A DNA stretch of 64,000 nucleotides from Palaemon carinicauda (lineage: Eukaryota > Arthropoda > Malacostraca > Decapoda > Palaemonidae). Position numbers and translations under genes: made by a program. The stretch is from positions 59,689,919-59,753,918 of the forward strand of contig NC_090746.1 in assembly GCF_036898095.1 (NCBI RefSeq), in the 5' to 3' direction. The notes under the pieces are model-generated. The model saw nothing but the letters and a program-made list of their open reading frames with translations. It was not told the DNA's origin and searched no databases. This document shows, piece after piece, positions 1 through 12,025 of this stretch; within the stretch, counting starts at the first letter, position 1; each line of letters begins with the position of its first letter.

Positions 1-3000
1 ACAATAGGAAAGTCTCCATAGACTTCCTAGTGGATTCCCGGGACCAGTCCTGAGACTGCACCAGCTGTCCTACAGATCCCAACCAACAGTCAAGCCAGGA
101 TGTAGCCTGCATGGCATACTTTACGACTTTTTCTTGGTTGAGGATCTCAAGAGGCCGAAAACAAGACTGGCAGTCCTGTTAACTTTTCAAAGGTCGTGCC
201 TTTTGAGAAAGCCTCTATAGTGGTCAAGAGGCAGTGTTGAGAGAGGCTCCCTGAGGATCTCATAATACCTCCTCTGCATCACAAAAGGAGGTGGGAGGAG
301 TTTGGAGGAGTTGTTAAAATGCAAAGAGGCAGATGAACCCGTAGCCTGAGACATCAGCTTTTGTTTGGCACCCTTCAGCCCATTTGACCTCCACAGAGCT
401 GCACTGGCCTTCAGGGGTCTCTGAGTGCCATAGAATTGGTCAAGGACCGTATCCTTAGCTCATTCTTACGAAAGGGGCTAGAACCTGCCAGAAGGCGTGC
501 TCAGGGCTAGCGGCAGCTGGAAAAACGTCGTCGTCAAAGTTTTGCTCTTCCACTTCCGAATTCTCATCCATAGGAGCCCGGAGTGGGTCAAGGTCGTCAT
601 CGGGGGAGACAGTACGAGGCAATCTCCCTGGACATACTGGGCTCCCTTTCGCACCTCCAGTTGAGATAAGGGAGGTCTGGCCGAGGAATTGAGGATGGTA
701 AACCAATTCTTCGGCTCTCTGCGTTGAGGCAGGAGTTCCTCCATCAGCGTAGGCCTGACGGCTTCTTATGCTCAGCGGGGGGGTGAAGGGACTCCGCAGG
801 GAGAGGAACCATGTCGCACCGTCTTAGATGGAGTGCCTCCCTAGTCATTACGTCAACCAGAACAAGACAGAAAGAGTCCGTATAGGAGATTGACCTGTCC
901 TCTTTGGGAGGAGATGGACATATCCTCTTCCTCTTCCCCTTAGGTCTGGCCTGTGGTAACATGAACTGCAGGGGACTTCCCTTCTCTGGTCCTCTTGCGA
1001 GAAGAGATGGGTTTTCCTTGCGGGGCTCCGGCGTAGCAGAGTCCGCTGAGCACCCTCAAGGATCAGAAAGGAAGAGAGGAGTCTGAGACGAGAGGCGAAA
1101 GAGCAATCCTGGGAATGCCACCTAAGGACTGGCAACAGGGATTAACCCCATCACAGCTTGCCGCATTACATTAAACAATGCCCACAGCCATGTGGGGTCG
1201 CTGGCTCCCGATGTGCAGGGAGGGAGGTCCTTAGGACGGCATGGATCCCTAGGTTTCGAAACCTCTGGAGGATTCTTGGCCCTCTTACCTGGAGGCAAGA
1301 TTGCCACAAGCCTTTCCTTAAGGAGAGGATCTGGGCATTGTTGTGTGGGTCACAATTGTCTGAGGGCTAGTGGAAGGCCCTGATACTGAAGAGACTGATT
1401 GGAGTCTCTCTTGGCGTGAGGTTTACCCTGGGAAGGGAAACCAGCAGCCAAAAAAGGAGATGGGATCTCGTCTAAGGATAAGGAGACCACTGAAGCGGGA
1501 CGGGACAAGTCTCGCAAAGATGTCACAAAAGACTTGTCAGATATTGCTACGTTATGAGACGCTGCCATGTCACGCAACGCTGGTCTGTTACAAGACTCTG
1601 TCGGGTCATGTGACACTGTTCTGCCGCGCGACACAGCAAGAAACTGAGCTCTAAAACACAGGGGAGGAGCTACCTTGGATCATGAATCTAGGTCGCGCGG
1701 CCACAGGGAAGCGTCGTGACGATAACCCAAAGGATCTTTGTCATAGATAACTAAAAGGAGATTGGATCCCCTAGGCATCGCTCCACGAGAGACCATAGGT
1801 TTCATGCAACAAGGATCATGACGAGAACCCAAAAGAACTACAGTACAGTACATCATTGTTGCCTAAAGGGAGATGGGATTCCTCCGGCAACCTGTCTCGT
1901 GAATCCAAAGGATTTGCGTGACGCAACGGATGACGAGAACCAGAAGGAATTATGTCATCGTTACCAAGAGGGAGATAGAATCCCTCAGGCAACATGTCTT
2001 GTGAACCCGAAGGATTCCCGCAACAAGGAAGATCACAAGAACACGTAGGAACTGCGCCATCGTTACCTGGAGGGAGCAGGAATCCCTCAGGCAACATGTC
2101 TCGTGAAGCCAAAGGATTCACGAAACAAGGTTGATGACAAGAACCCAAAGGAATTACGTCATCGTTACCTGAAGGGAGATTTAATCCCTCAGGTAACATG
2201 TTTCATGAACCCAAAAGATTCGCACAACGAGGGTGATGACGTGAACCTGAAAAAACTGTGTCACCGTTACCTAGAGGGCGATGGAATCCCTCTGGCAACT
2301 TGTCGCATAAACCCACTGGGTTCCCACGATGAGAATCCAGAGTGATCTGTTATGAGAGCCAGCATACTCAACATAATTAAGGTCAAGAAAGACCACGGAC
2401 TCAGCGTAACCACAGTCACGAGAACCTGAATGTTTTATGTGACCCAGGGAACGAGAGCCCAAAGGTTCATCGTAGCCCTTGTTGCGAGATCCTGAACGAT
2501 TAACGGAACGGGAGACTGGAATCTCCCTGTCACGAGAAACCGAAGTCTCAGTGTGACAGTTGGTACGTAAGCAACGTTGCGCAAACTCGCCAGCTCAACA
2601 CAACCAGAACTCAAAAAATTGCTGCGAAATCCGGAAGGATCAACGCGGCTGTCACAAGAACTAGAAGGGACATCATGACCAAAACCAGCAGGTTCGAAAA
2701 GACGTCTCTTAACAGCTCGAGGAACATGTCCTGGATGGAGAGGGGTCACAAACTCATCCACCCAACGGACCCCGGAAGGGAACCATCCTGCAGAAACCGC
2801 CCAAGGGGGAGTCTGCTCAAGGGGGAGGTTAGTTAGTTCACCCGATGGAGAACAACATTTATAATAACATTCTGCCCCCGCCCTTGGAGGAGAAGTGTCA
2901 TCGGGACGTTTCTGCTACCCGCTAGCGGTCTTCTCTCGAGAATGAGAGATATGTTTCCTCGAAGGGGAAACCTGCCCTGGACTCTGATCCTCCACCGCCC

Positions 3001-3730
3001 CTGGGGAGTCAACCAAGTCCTCAGCGTCAATCTCAGGATACCAAAAGTCAGATCGACGGACTGCAGCGCCTGTACCCACAGGAGGGTTAACCTCCGAGGA
3101 GGGAGGAGATAACTGCCTCTTCTACGCTCCCAATTGAAGATCAAAGAGAGCCTCCTCCGAAAGGGGGCCATCAACAACGTGATGGCCAAATATACATATC
3201 AGAAAAAGAGCAGGCGCTCCCTGGGGGAAGGGGTGGAGCCAACTCAATGGGGAGGCAACGGCGAACGCTGTCACCTTGCTCACAAGGTTGACCTGGAGTA
3301 ACCGGGTCTGCGCTGTTACTCGGACGATCCTCGGAAGGGATCGGCGGAGGAGCAGCTTCAGAAAGAGATCGGAGGGTAAAAGAAGAAGAAAGGTGTTTCT
3401 TCAACTTCGAGGAAGACCCCAAAGAAATAGAATCATGCTTGGACTACCACTTCTTCTGTTGCCCAAAACTTTCCCACTGGGGGTCAAACCACTCCCTACA
3501 GTCATCACAAGGGTCATCACTGAGACACCGGCAGCCCCAGCAAGCTGGACACAGCAGGTGAGGATCTGTTTCCACGGATGACATGATGGTACCGCAGGTG
3601 AGGCCTTCGGGATCAGGACAAGTACGCATGGGACTACCAAATGCACACACAATGTGAAAAACAAAAGAAACAGAATTATATCAAAGCAAGTCAAAGCGGG
3701 AGAGAGACACTATGTCCGTTCTCTACCAAG
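1..3730 (-). mobile_element. Decayed ORF1 (gag-like) of a third DIRS-like retrotransposon family, left part outside window
   Basis: The minus strand reads as protein-like sequence in broken frames. Near its start (ATG at 3584-3582) is a cysteine module DPHxxC-x2-C-x4-C-x5-C-x2-C (3566-3498), with the same spacing as ORF1 of the two complete DIRS-type elements at 11.3-17.9 and 53.3-59.8 kb. The far end (minus strand of 1-130) carries a W-L-D-x2-L-G-like segment resembling the capsid-like part of those ORF1 proteins (F-L-D-W-C-L-G in element A). In between are Ser/Pro/Gly-rich stretches and a 34-residue tandem repeat. Several in-frame stops and shifts, for example a stop at about 3444, show it is a pseudogene. 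RT and recombinase parts would lie left of base 1. It sits inside an intron of the WDR59-like gene, in sense orientation. Family assignment is inferred from the motif; the terminal repeats were not located. Confidence 0.6.
1872..2345 (-). repeat. 102-bp tandem repeat (34 codons) inside the ORF1 remnant
   Basis: The phrase TCCCTCAGGCAAC recurs at 1879 (diverged), 1981, 2083, 2185 and 2287, exactly 102 bases apart, so the unit is 34 codons. On the minus strand a 127-codon frame (2199-1816) stays open and repeats a pattern around M-L-P-E-G-F and G-N-D-D. A more diverged unit lies about 112 bases before the first, near 1767, and looser relatives continue to about 2560. The length being a multiple of three and the frame staying open suggest expansion while the ORF was under coding constraint. 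Confidence 0.8.
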
Positions 3731-4227
3731 CCAGAAGTAAAGTGGTTACTCAGCCCAGGTGTGTGAGTGAGCGGAGTAGCTGCACTAACCCCAGTCCCTA
3801 ACTAGCGGTTGGGGTAATTATCCCTCACTAAAATTATCATGGCTCGTCTTTCAGCTTCGCCGAGAGTAATACCCCTATAAAGAGCGAAGGATCTATATTT
3901 GTACAGGAACAAATACAGGATAGAGGAGAATGGCGGGAACTCATTGCTCATCAATACCATACAGAGAAGTTGATATAACAACATTTGTAATAATAAGTAT
4001 GGTGATGAATCGAATTAATGAATAGTTTGCTAATACACAGCAATTTAAGGAACTTGGTTAAATCTTCCTCGCATATTTTTCTTCAACACAAAAGGACACT
4101 GAATACAGAGCCCTTCAATTGAATGACAATTTTACAACAAATATAGCAAACTAAGTGTTCTTAAAATCCTAAAAGACTAAAGAACTTTTGAAAAGACTCA
4201 TTAATAAACATTTTCTTTCCATCTTAC
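3731..4227. other. Intronic sequence, no gene seen
   Basis: AT-rich sequence between the ORF1 remnant and the WDR59-like exon. Around 3790-3815 there is a short inverted repeat of the type AACCCC...GGGGTT that may belong to the leader of the element to the left. No exon-like reading frame was found. Confidence 0.4.
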
Positions 4228-4323
4228 CAATAAGACATTTAGCTGCATGATAAACACCCTAATTATTGGTTCCAGACAGCCCTTCCTCTTCCGCTGGTAC
4301 TGTACTGCTGTGGTCTTCAGAAC
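4228..4323 (-). CDS. WDR59: WDR59-like exon, C-terminal part of the RWD domain
   Basis: On the minus strand, TTGCAG precedes the exon (acceptor at 4324) and GTAAG follows it (donor 4227-4223). The 96 bases give 32 codons in phase 0 with no stop. The peptide contains the run KRKGCLEP, matching the KRGQSCLEP stretch I recall from vertebrate WDR59, and it joins directly after the exon at 18010-18174 (..GELMK + VLKTTA..), just as ..KLLK + ILKDTA.. runs in the vertebrate protein. WDR59 is a scaffold of the GATOR2 complex (SEACAT in yeast), which acts at the lysosome to relieve inhibition of TORC1 when amino acids are present. This segment closes the RWD fold. Later exons must lie left of the window. 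The orthology is from remembered family sequence, not a search. Confidence 0.72.
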
Positions 4324-4528
4324 CTGCAACACAATAGATAAAATCTACTGACCATAGATAAAAACACAAAGTTCATCAACACCTACTATAATGAAATAAC
4401 TTGGATGATGATAGTTACATTAAATAAATTATGCCTTATCTTTCAACCTAGTATTATTCTGTAAATACATAATTCAAAAGTTTATGACTTCTTGCGAAAA
4501 ACAGTTTCCACCTTAAAAGTGCTACTTG

Positions 4529-4530
<2 letters not shown>

Positions 4531-4615
<85 letters not shown>

Positions 4616-4640
4616 TGTGTGAGTGTGTGTGTGTGTGTTA
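4531..4640. repeat. (GA)n followed by (GT)n microsatellite
   Basis: About 40 uninterrupted GA units run from 4532 to 4612, then change to TG units with one GA interruption to about 4638. It lies in the 13.7 kb intron of the WDR59-like gene. Open frames across it are artefacts of the repeat. Confidence 0.97.
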
Positions 4641-4699
4641 CAAGGATTTTGGATGTCTCAAACACTTTTTATAGTCAATCTTTGGTAGCGCGATTTAGT

Positions 4700-5786
4700 T
4701 TAAGCATTTAAGAGAGTTTACCTGATCTTGTCTAACTTATTCTTGAACTTGTTTACCGTGTTATTGTCTGCTACATCTGCCGGAAGTCTATTCCAAGTAT
4801 TTGCTATTTTTTATGTAAAGAAATTGCTACATTGAGAGGTGGTGTATCTTTTCAATTCTAGTTTGTGTCCATTACCTCTGGACTGATGTGTGCTAAGCGT
4901 GAATAGATTGTTGTAATCTAAATTTGTTATTCTTTTAAGAATTTTGAATGCCTCTATTAACTGTCCCCTTATTCGTCGAGTTTGTAGATCAAATAAGTTC
5001 AAACATTCCATCTTCCGTCTATATCCAAAATGCCTTAGTGTTGGAACTAGTTTGGTGGCCCTAGCTTGTACTGCTTCCAGTCTATCTATATCCTCCTGAA
5101 TACTTGGAGCCCAGAATTGGACTCCGTATTCTAGATAGGGAGTGATGTGTACAGTTGTAACACAGTGTCTTTGTTTCTGTATTCGAATTGTCTCTATGTA
5201 ACCTATTAGTTTTTGTGCTTTTTTTAGCTTTTATGCTGTTTGGTGAACTTCACATCCTTGCTGATGATAATACTGAGATCTTCCTCCTGGTCCACACTTT
5301 ATATTTCATTACCCAACAGTGAGTTACCTGATTGTGGGTTACTATAACCTATGTGCATAACTTTACACTTCCCACAGTTGAAAGGCATTTGCCATTTTCT
5401 TGACAATTTTCCTAGCTTCATTATATCCTTTCTTAAGGCTTCTATGTCTTCCGAGTTCCCAGTATTTATGCCTAGTTTAGTATCATCAGCAAATTTGGCT
5501 ATTCTACTAGTTAATCCTAAATCAATGTTGTTAATGTATATCAGAAATAGCAATGGGCCAAGGGCGGATCATTGGGGTAATCCGCTTGTAACAGCTGCCC
5601 ACTCTGAACCTTCTCAATTGATTACAACTCTCTGTTTTCTGTTTGTTAGCCAATCTTTCATCCATTCAGCTGGCTCATCAATGATGCCTAGTGCTTTAAT
5701 TTTGACCATTTAATTTTTCAAGAACTTTGTCAAAAGCCTTTTGAAAGACTAGGAATATGATGTCTATTGCCCTGATTTTGTCACAA
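4700..5786 (-). mobile_element. CR1-like LINE, 3' half of the reverse transcriptase ORF
   Basis: Minus-strand fragments read in order. Near 5786-5715 is a CDKIRAIDIIF...QKAFDKV palm-type segment. At 5553-5299 is a frame starting MLFLIYINNIDL and containing the catalytic FADDTK and the C-terminal KWQMPF..GKCKVMHIG signature. At 5011-4811 is a frame with FDLQTRRIRGQLIEAFKIL, typical of the 3' end of CR1/L2-group LINEs. Stops and shifts between fragments show it is dead. The 5' half continues at 9050 after an RTE-like insertion, so both halves belong to one copy. The clade name is from family knowledge; CR1 versus a close relative cannot be separated here. Confidence 0.75.
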
Positions 5787-8700
5787 ATGCTAATACATAC
5801 ATACATACATACATACATATACCATGGCACTTCCCCAATTTTGGGGGGTAGCCGACATCAAACAAATGAAACAAAAAAGGGGACCTCTCCTCTCTACGTT
5901 CCTCCCAGCCTGACAAGGGACTCAACCGAGTTCGGCTGGTACTGCTAGGGTGACACAGCCCACCCTCCCCCGTTATCCACCACAGATGTAGCTTCATAAC
6001 GCTGAATCCCCTTTCCTGCTACCTCCGCGGTCATCCAAGGCCCCGCAGGAAGCAGCAGGGCCTACCGGAACTGCGTCACAATCGCTCGCCATTCATTCCT
6101 ATTTCTAGCATGCTCTCTTGCCTCTCTCACATCTATCTTCCTATCATCCAGAGCTTTCTTCACTCCATCCATCCACCCAAACCTTGGCCTTCCTCTTGTA
6201 CTTCTCCCATCAACTCTTGCATTCATCCCCTTCTATAGCAAACAGCCATTTTCCATTCTCTCAACATGGCCAAACCACCTCAACACATTCATATCCACTC
6301 TAGCTGCTAACTCATTTCTTACACCCGTTTTCACCCTCACTACTTTGTTCCTATCCCTATCTACTCGAGATACACCAGCCATACTCCTTAGATACTTAAC
6401 TCAAACACATTCAATTTCTGTCTCTCTGTCACTTTCATTCCCCACAACTCTGATCCATACATCACTGTTGGTACAATCACTTTCTCATACAGAACTCTCT
6501 TTACATTCATGCCCAACCCTCTATTTTTTACTACTCCCTTAACTGCCCCCAACACTCTGCATCCTTCATTCACTCACTGACGTACATATGCTTCCACTCC
6601 ACCATTTGCTGCAACAACAGACCCCTAGTACTTAAACTGATCCACCTCCTCAAGTAACTCTCCGTTCAACATGACATTCAACCTCACACCACCTTCCCTT
6701 CCCGTACATCTCATAACCTTACTCTTACCCACATTAACTCTCAACTTCCTTCTCTCACACACCCATCCAAATTCTGTCACTAATCGGCCAAGCTTCTCTT
6801 CCGAGTCTGCAACCAGTACAATATCATCCGCAAACAACAGCTGATTTACCTTTCATTCATGGTCATTCTCATCTGCCAGTTTCAATCCTCGTCCAAGCAC
6901 TCGAGCATTCACCTCTCCCACCACTCCATCAACATACAAGTTAAACAACCACGGCGACATCACACATCCCTGTCTCAGCCCCACTCACTGGAAACCAATC
7001 GCTCACTTCATTTCCTATCCTAACACATGCTTTACTACCTTTGTAGAAACTTTTCACTGCTTGCAATAACCTTCCACCAACTCCATATAACCTCATCATA
7101 TTCCACATTGCTTCCCTATCTACTCTATCATATGCTTTCTCCAGATCCATAAATGCAACATACACCTCCTTACCTTTTGCTAAATATTTCTCGCATATCT
7201 GCCTAACTGTAAAAATCTGATTCATACAACCCCTACCTCTTCTAAAACCACCCTGTATTTCTAAGATAGCATTCTCTGTTTTATCCTTAATCCTATTAAT
7301 CAGTACTCTACCATACACTTTTCCAACTACACTCAACAAACTAAATATCCCTTGAATTACAACACTCATGCACATCTCCCTTACCCTTACATAGTGGTAC
7401 AATACACGCACAAACCCAATCTACTGGTACCATTGACAACACAAAACACATATCAAACAATCTCACCAACCATTCAAGTACAGTCACACCTCCTTCCTTC
7501 AACATCTCAGCTCTCACACCATCCATACCAGAGGCTTTTCCTACTCTCTTTTCATCTAGTGCTCTCCTCACTTCCTCTCTTGTAATCTCTCTCTCATTCT
7601 CATCTCCCATGACCGGCACCTCAACACCTGCAACAGCAATTATATCTGCCTTCCTATTATCCTCAACATTCAGTAAACTTTCAAAATATTCTACCCACCT
7701 TTTCCTTGCCTCCTCTCCTTTCAACAACCTTCCATTTTCATCTTTCACTGTCTCTTCAATTCTTGAACCAGCCCTCCTTACTCTCTTCACTTCTTTCCAA
7801 AACTTCTTATTCTCTTCATATGAATGACCCAATTCCTGACCCCACCTCAAGTCAGCTTCCCTCTTTGCCTCACTTACCTTGTGCTTTACTTCCACATTTT
7901 TCTCTCTTATATCTTTCATACTTCTCTACACTATTACTCTGCAGCCATTCTTCAAAAGCCCTCTTTTTCTCTTCCACTTTTACCTTCACTCCTTCATTCC
8001 ACCATTCACTGCCCTTCCTCATGCTGCCTCCAACAAACTTCTTGCCACACACATCACTTGCAATCCCAACAAAATTTTCTTTTACTAACTTCCACTCCTC
8101 CTCTAAATTACCAGTTTCTCTTACTTTCACTTTGTCATATGCCATTTTCAACCTTTCTTGATATTTACATTTTAACCCCGGTTTTATTAGCTCTTCAACC
8201 CTCACTAGCTCCTTTTTACATCCACCTACTCTATTCCCCCACTCTTTTGCTACAACTAATTTTCCTTCCACCAAAAAATTATCAGACATACCGTTAGCCA
8301 TACCCCTAAACACGTGCATGTCTTTCAATCTTCCAAACATTCTTTTAGTTATCAACACATAATCCATTAACGCCCTTTCTGCCACTCTTCCATTTGCCAC
8401 ACTTACCCATGTATACTTGTTTTTATCTTTCTTTTTGAAAAAGCTAGAACTTATCACTATCTCCTGCTCAACACACATCTACCAGTCTCTCACCACTCTC
8501 ATTCTCACCTGGTACGCCATACTTCCTAATGACACCTTCTACCTCTCCAGTGCCCACTCAAGCATTTAAGTCACCTATGACAACTACATAATTCCTTCTA
8601 CCCAGTCCTTCTACACACCTAGTTAATTCATTCTAGAACTCATTCCGCTCTTCTTCACTTTTCTCATAACCTGACCCATACGCACTGACAAAAGCCCAAC

Positions 8701-9050
8701 ATTCGCTACCCAACCTAACCCTTACCCATATTAACCTAGATGATCTCCTTCTATTCCACTACTTTACCTGTCATCTATTCACTCAGCAATAAAGCCACAC
8801 CTTCTCTTGCTCTTCCCCTTTCAATCCCTGACACTCTCCCAGACATTTCATCAAACATCACTTCACCTTTCCCTTTTATCTTTGTCTCGCACAAAGCCAA
8901 TATATCCATCCTTCTATTCCTAAACATACTTCCAATCTCACATCTTTTACTCTCTATTGTACTACATCCACTCACATTCAAACACCTCAAAACTGTTGGC
9001 TGTCTATCAGAAGATTGTTTTTCTATATATGTTCTACTACTGAATCTACT
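5787..9050 (-). mobile_element. RTE-like LINE, nearly full length, inserted in the CR1-like element
   Basis: Reading the minus strand: an endonuclease-like N-terminus at 8990 (MDILALCETKIKGKGEV), a linker region at 8478-7870, then reverse transcriptase in pieces (DGVRAEMLKEGG at about 7530; MDLEKAYDRVDREAMW at about 7150; MFADDIVLVAD at 6837; EVDQFKY at about 6640), and a C-terminal segment with RNRGLGMNVKRVLYEKVIVPT. The 3' untranslated part ends in a GGGGG/CCCCC hairpin (5840-5860) and a (TACA)n tail at 5793-5819. About 3.3 kb, apparently one ORF and a short simple-repeat tail fit the RTE clade. Multiple stops and shifts break it, for example after RQICEKY..GAETG near 6990. At least four relatives lie elsewhere in this window. 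Confidence 0.8.
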
Positions 9051-10790
9051 ATAACTGATCCAAAAAATTTATAAGGCACTGAAATTAGACACACAGCTCT
9101 TTAGTTACCAGGTTCTTCTTTTGGTCCCTTCTTGTAGGTTGTTGGAACATTGCTTACTTTTCATCATTGAGGCGCCTTTCGCGGCTGTCTTTCGGAACAT
9201 TTTGTAAAAGTGTGGGGTTCTCTTCTTCTAGTTTTATAATCTCTCTTGGACGAATATCATCTGGATCTGATGCCCCACACTTACTGAGTCCTTTTATTTT
9301 CTTTTTGACATTATCCATTGGAAGGGTGATTCTATTTAATTGTTGTGGTCCTACATATTTAATAGCTGGTTCAGGGAGGGTCGTTGATTCTTCCCTAGTG
9401 AATACAGTTGTGAAATATGATTTAATCAGTTCGGCTTTTTCTAATAATTGTTATAAGATTACCCTCTTGAGTCTCTTAATGGGCTATTGTTGTTTTTGAT
9501 TGGTTTTCTACTGTTTATATATGCAAAAAATTCTTTTGGGTTTTCTTTAATAGCTGAAGCTGCTCTTTTCTCTCCATTGATTTTGGCCTTTCTAACTAGT
9601 TTATCTACTTTTTGGCTCGGAAACTGAAGGCTGTGGACCCAAAGATTTATGTTTGGATATTTCTCTGTTGAACCACTTAGGTTGTGGAGTTTCATTTGGT
9701 AAAATTTTTCTGTGGTAGACATTTAGCCTTTTTTTTCTTTATATATTTTTACAAAGGAGTCTCAGTGTGTATCTATGTTACCTGTTTTGCCGTATTCTAA
9801 ATTCTTAGTGTATTCCTTCAGTTTTATCCAGTTACTCCGTCCGTAGTCTGGCGTTTTCATAATTTTCCTTTCTTTTAGATGAGGAATAATTACCTGAAAC
9901 CTAACTATTTTGTGGTAACTTTTACCTACAGAAACACTGGGAACTAAATTTTCTTCTGTTGTTAGCACAATATCTAGTATGCTGTTTCCCTTAGTTGGTT
10001 CATCGACCCACTGATGGAAGAATTCATTGTTGACAAATTCTAGTAACCTATGTCCCTCTGTGTTTGATGTAAAATTCATAGTGTCCCAGTTTACTGCTGC
10101 ATTGAAGTCTCCTATTAGGACAGCTAGCTTATTGTTAACTTCTTGTCCAAGTTGTCTATACAGCTTTTCATCCTGTTCTTGTGTTTGATGTGGTGGTCTG
10201 TATATTACTAGTATGGACATTTTTTTTCCCATGGCATTGAAATTTGCACCTGTCACTTCACATTCAGTTTCTAATCCAATTTCTATGGGGTTTAAGTGAT
10301 TTTTAACATAGAGAATTACCCCTCTATCCTTTTTTTGATAAGGCAATCCATCTTGAAAAGCTTGAAACCTGGGATTTGGTATTCTTCCATAAAATCTTTT
10401 GTTTTTTCTTAAATCCAGGGCTCGGTAATGCCTATGATATCCAGTTCCTCACTAGCTATCATTGCCCGGAAGTTTTCCATTTTGTTTTTAACTTACTGAG
10501 CATTGAATTGAGCCACTCTGAGGAAATTTTCTATTTTTTTCTCTTCCTCGGTAGCTTTGCTAGTTTCCTTGATTTACTAGTGTTCTAGTTTTACTTTTAT
10601 CTGCATAATCAAAGTTTTCTACCAAATTTCCTCTCTAGGTTGTTGGAGGATTTTCTAAGGGTCTAGTTTGTTCTTGGTCTACTGTGTTCAAGTAATTACA
10701 CAGGGTGAGATTAAGTTGGTTTCCGTATACTCTTTTGCCTTCTTTACTAAAGTGTATTCCGTCTTTTTTGCATAATGGTAACATAAAAAG
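9051..10790 (-). mobile_element. CR1-like LINE, 5' half: ORF1 end, endonuclease and start of reverse transcriptase
   Basis: Minus strand. At about 10775-10735 a segment CKKDGIHFSKEGKR resembles the C-terminal D-x-x-H block of the SGNH esterase found in ORF1 of CR1 elements. At 10346-9762 a 194-codon frame carries an APE-type endonuclease: ILVIYRPP, LIGDFNAAVNWD, SILDIVLT. At 9722-9459 is the linker ahead of the RT (FFAYINSRKP). At 9160-9060 the RT begins (VPTTYKKGPKEEPGN), and then the reading continues at 5786. It is interrupted by the RTE-like insertion and by point breaks. Confidence 0.75.
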
Positions 10791-11299
10791 ACTAAAATCT
10801 CAGAAAATGAAGGCTAGAATCCCAAAACTTTGTTAGTTAGTTGAAGACAGGAGGGGGAGGGGCTAATATTAGGGAGAGGAGATTCTTCAGTGAAATTTCC
10901 CCAAGTGAGAACTTGTGTGATATACAGCCATGGGCTATACTCTTTCGTATCTTATAAAAATCATTATAATAATAATAATAATAATTATAAGGATAATAGT
11001 AATGAAGATAACGTTATCCCAACGTCACCGTGTGTACTACCAGGCATGTTTTTTTATGTGTATTGACGTCAACGGAATGAAGGGATTAAATATAGGAAAC
11101 TGCTGTGCGTCATTAACTCACCCTACCAAAGAGGTCATGCTTGACAAGTCAGTTCTGGAAGCCCAGATGCTTTTACAAGAACCTTGAAAGGTGAATTACA
11201 AATGAAGCTCCACATTCACATACTGTTTAACCAAATTAATCTTACATCTAATTGTTAAGTTCTCTACCTTATTGATATCATCTTCCAAAAACTCAAAAT
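10791..11299. other. Intronic sequence with a short (AAT)n run
   Basis: Single-copy-looking sequence between the CR1-like element and DIRS element A, with an (AAT)n/(ATT) run at about 10962-10990. No supported exon: the flanking WDR59-like exons join to each other with continuous homology, so no coding exon is expected here. Confidence 0.4.
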
Positions 11300-11336
11300 A
11301 TGTTATTTTCATTAGTAAAATAAATTTTTGAATATA

Positions 11337-11494
11337 CTTACCCGATAATCATGTAGCTGTCAACTCCGTTGCCCGACAGAAATCTAAGGAGGGATACGCC
11401 AGCTATCACAATACTAGAAGGGGGTGTACTAACCAGCGCCACCTGTGGCCAGGTACTCAAGTACTTCTTGTTGACACCTCCTCAATTATTCCTC
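11337..11494. repeat. Element A left inverted terminal repeat
   Basis: Begins CTTACCCGATAATCATG and is the reverse complement of 17728-17885 over 158 bp with almost no differences. A further 36 bp outside it (11301-11336) is not shared with the right terminus but is shared with the internal complementary region. Confidence 0.95.
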
Positions 11495-11539
11495 GGTCCC
11501 ACTGGTTCTCTATGGGGAGGAAGGGAGGGTCAATTAAAT

Positions 11540-11630
11540 CATGATTATCGGGTAAGTATATTCAAAAATTTATTTTACTAATGAAAATAACATTTTTCAA
11601 TATTAAACTTACCCGATAATCATGTAGCTG
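11540..11630. repeat. Element A internal complementary region
   Basis: 11540-11593 is a perfect reverse complement of 11300-11353 (54 bp), and 11592-11630 is a perfect reverse complement of 17863-17901 (39 bp). The two parts overlap at the AT at 11592-11593. This is the layout described for DIRS-1, where this region is thought to template completion of the ends of a circular DNA intermediate. Confidence 0.95.
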
Positions 11631-12025
11631 ATTCACACCCAGGGGGGTGGGTGAAAACCAGTGTACAAGATTAAAGGATAGCCAAGTATCCCAAATTTCA
11701 TATAACAGTTATCTCAAATAACAATGAAATAATAAGTACCTGGTAAGGAAGTCGAATTGAACCGTTACTCTGCCTCTTTTTTAAGTTCGTCTTCCTTACT
11801 GAGCGCAGCGTTCCTCTTGGAGGCTGAATCAACCCAAGGTGCTAAAGTATATAGGGTTGCAACCCCTACTAAAGGACCTCTACACAACCTCTAACCCAGG
11901 CGCTTCTCAAGAATGAATTGACCACCCGCCAAATCAAAAGGATGCGGAAGGCTTCTTAGCCTACCGTAACAACCATAAAAACAACAATAAAAGAATTCAA
12001 GAGAAAGGTTAAAAAGGTTATGGGA

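Noticed and set aside
4492..4711. Arg-Glu repeat 'protein' around 4492-4711
   Set aside because: Translation of the (GA)n microsatellite.
11090..11172. Possible minus-strand mini-exon bounded by CTTCCAG and GTGAGT
   Set aside because: All frames are poor, and the flanking WDR59-like exons already join with continuous homology.
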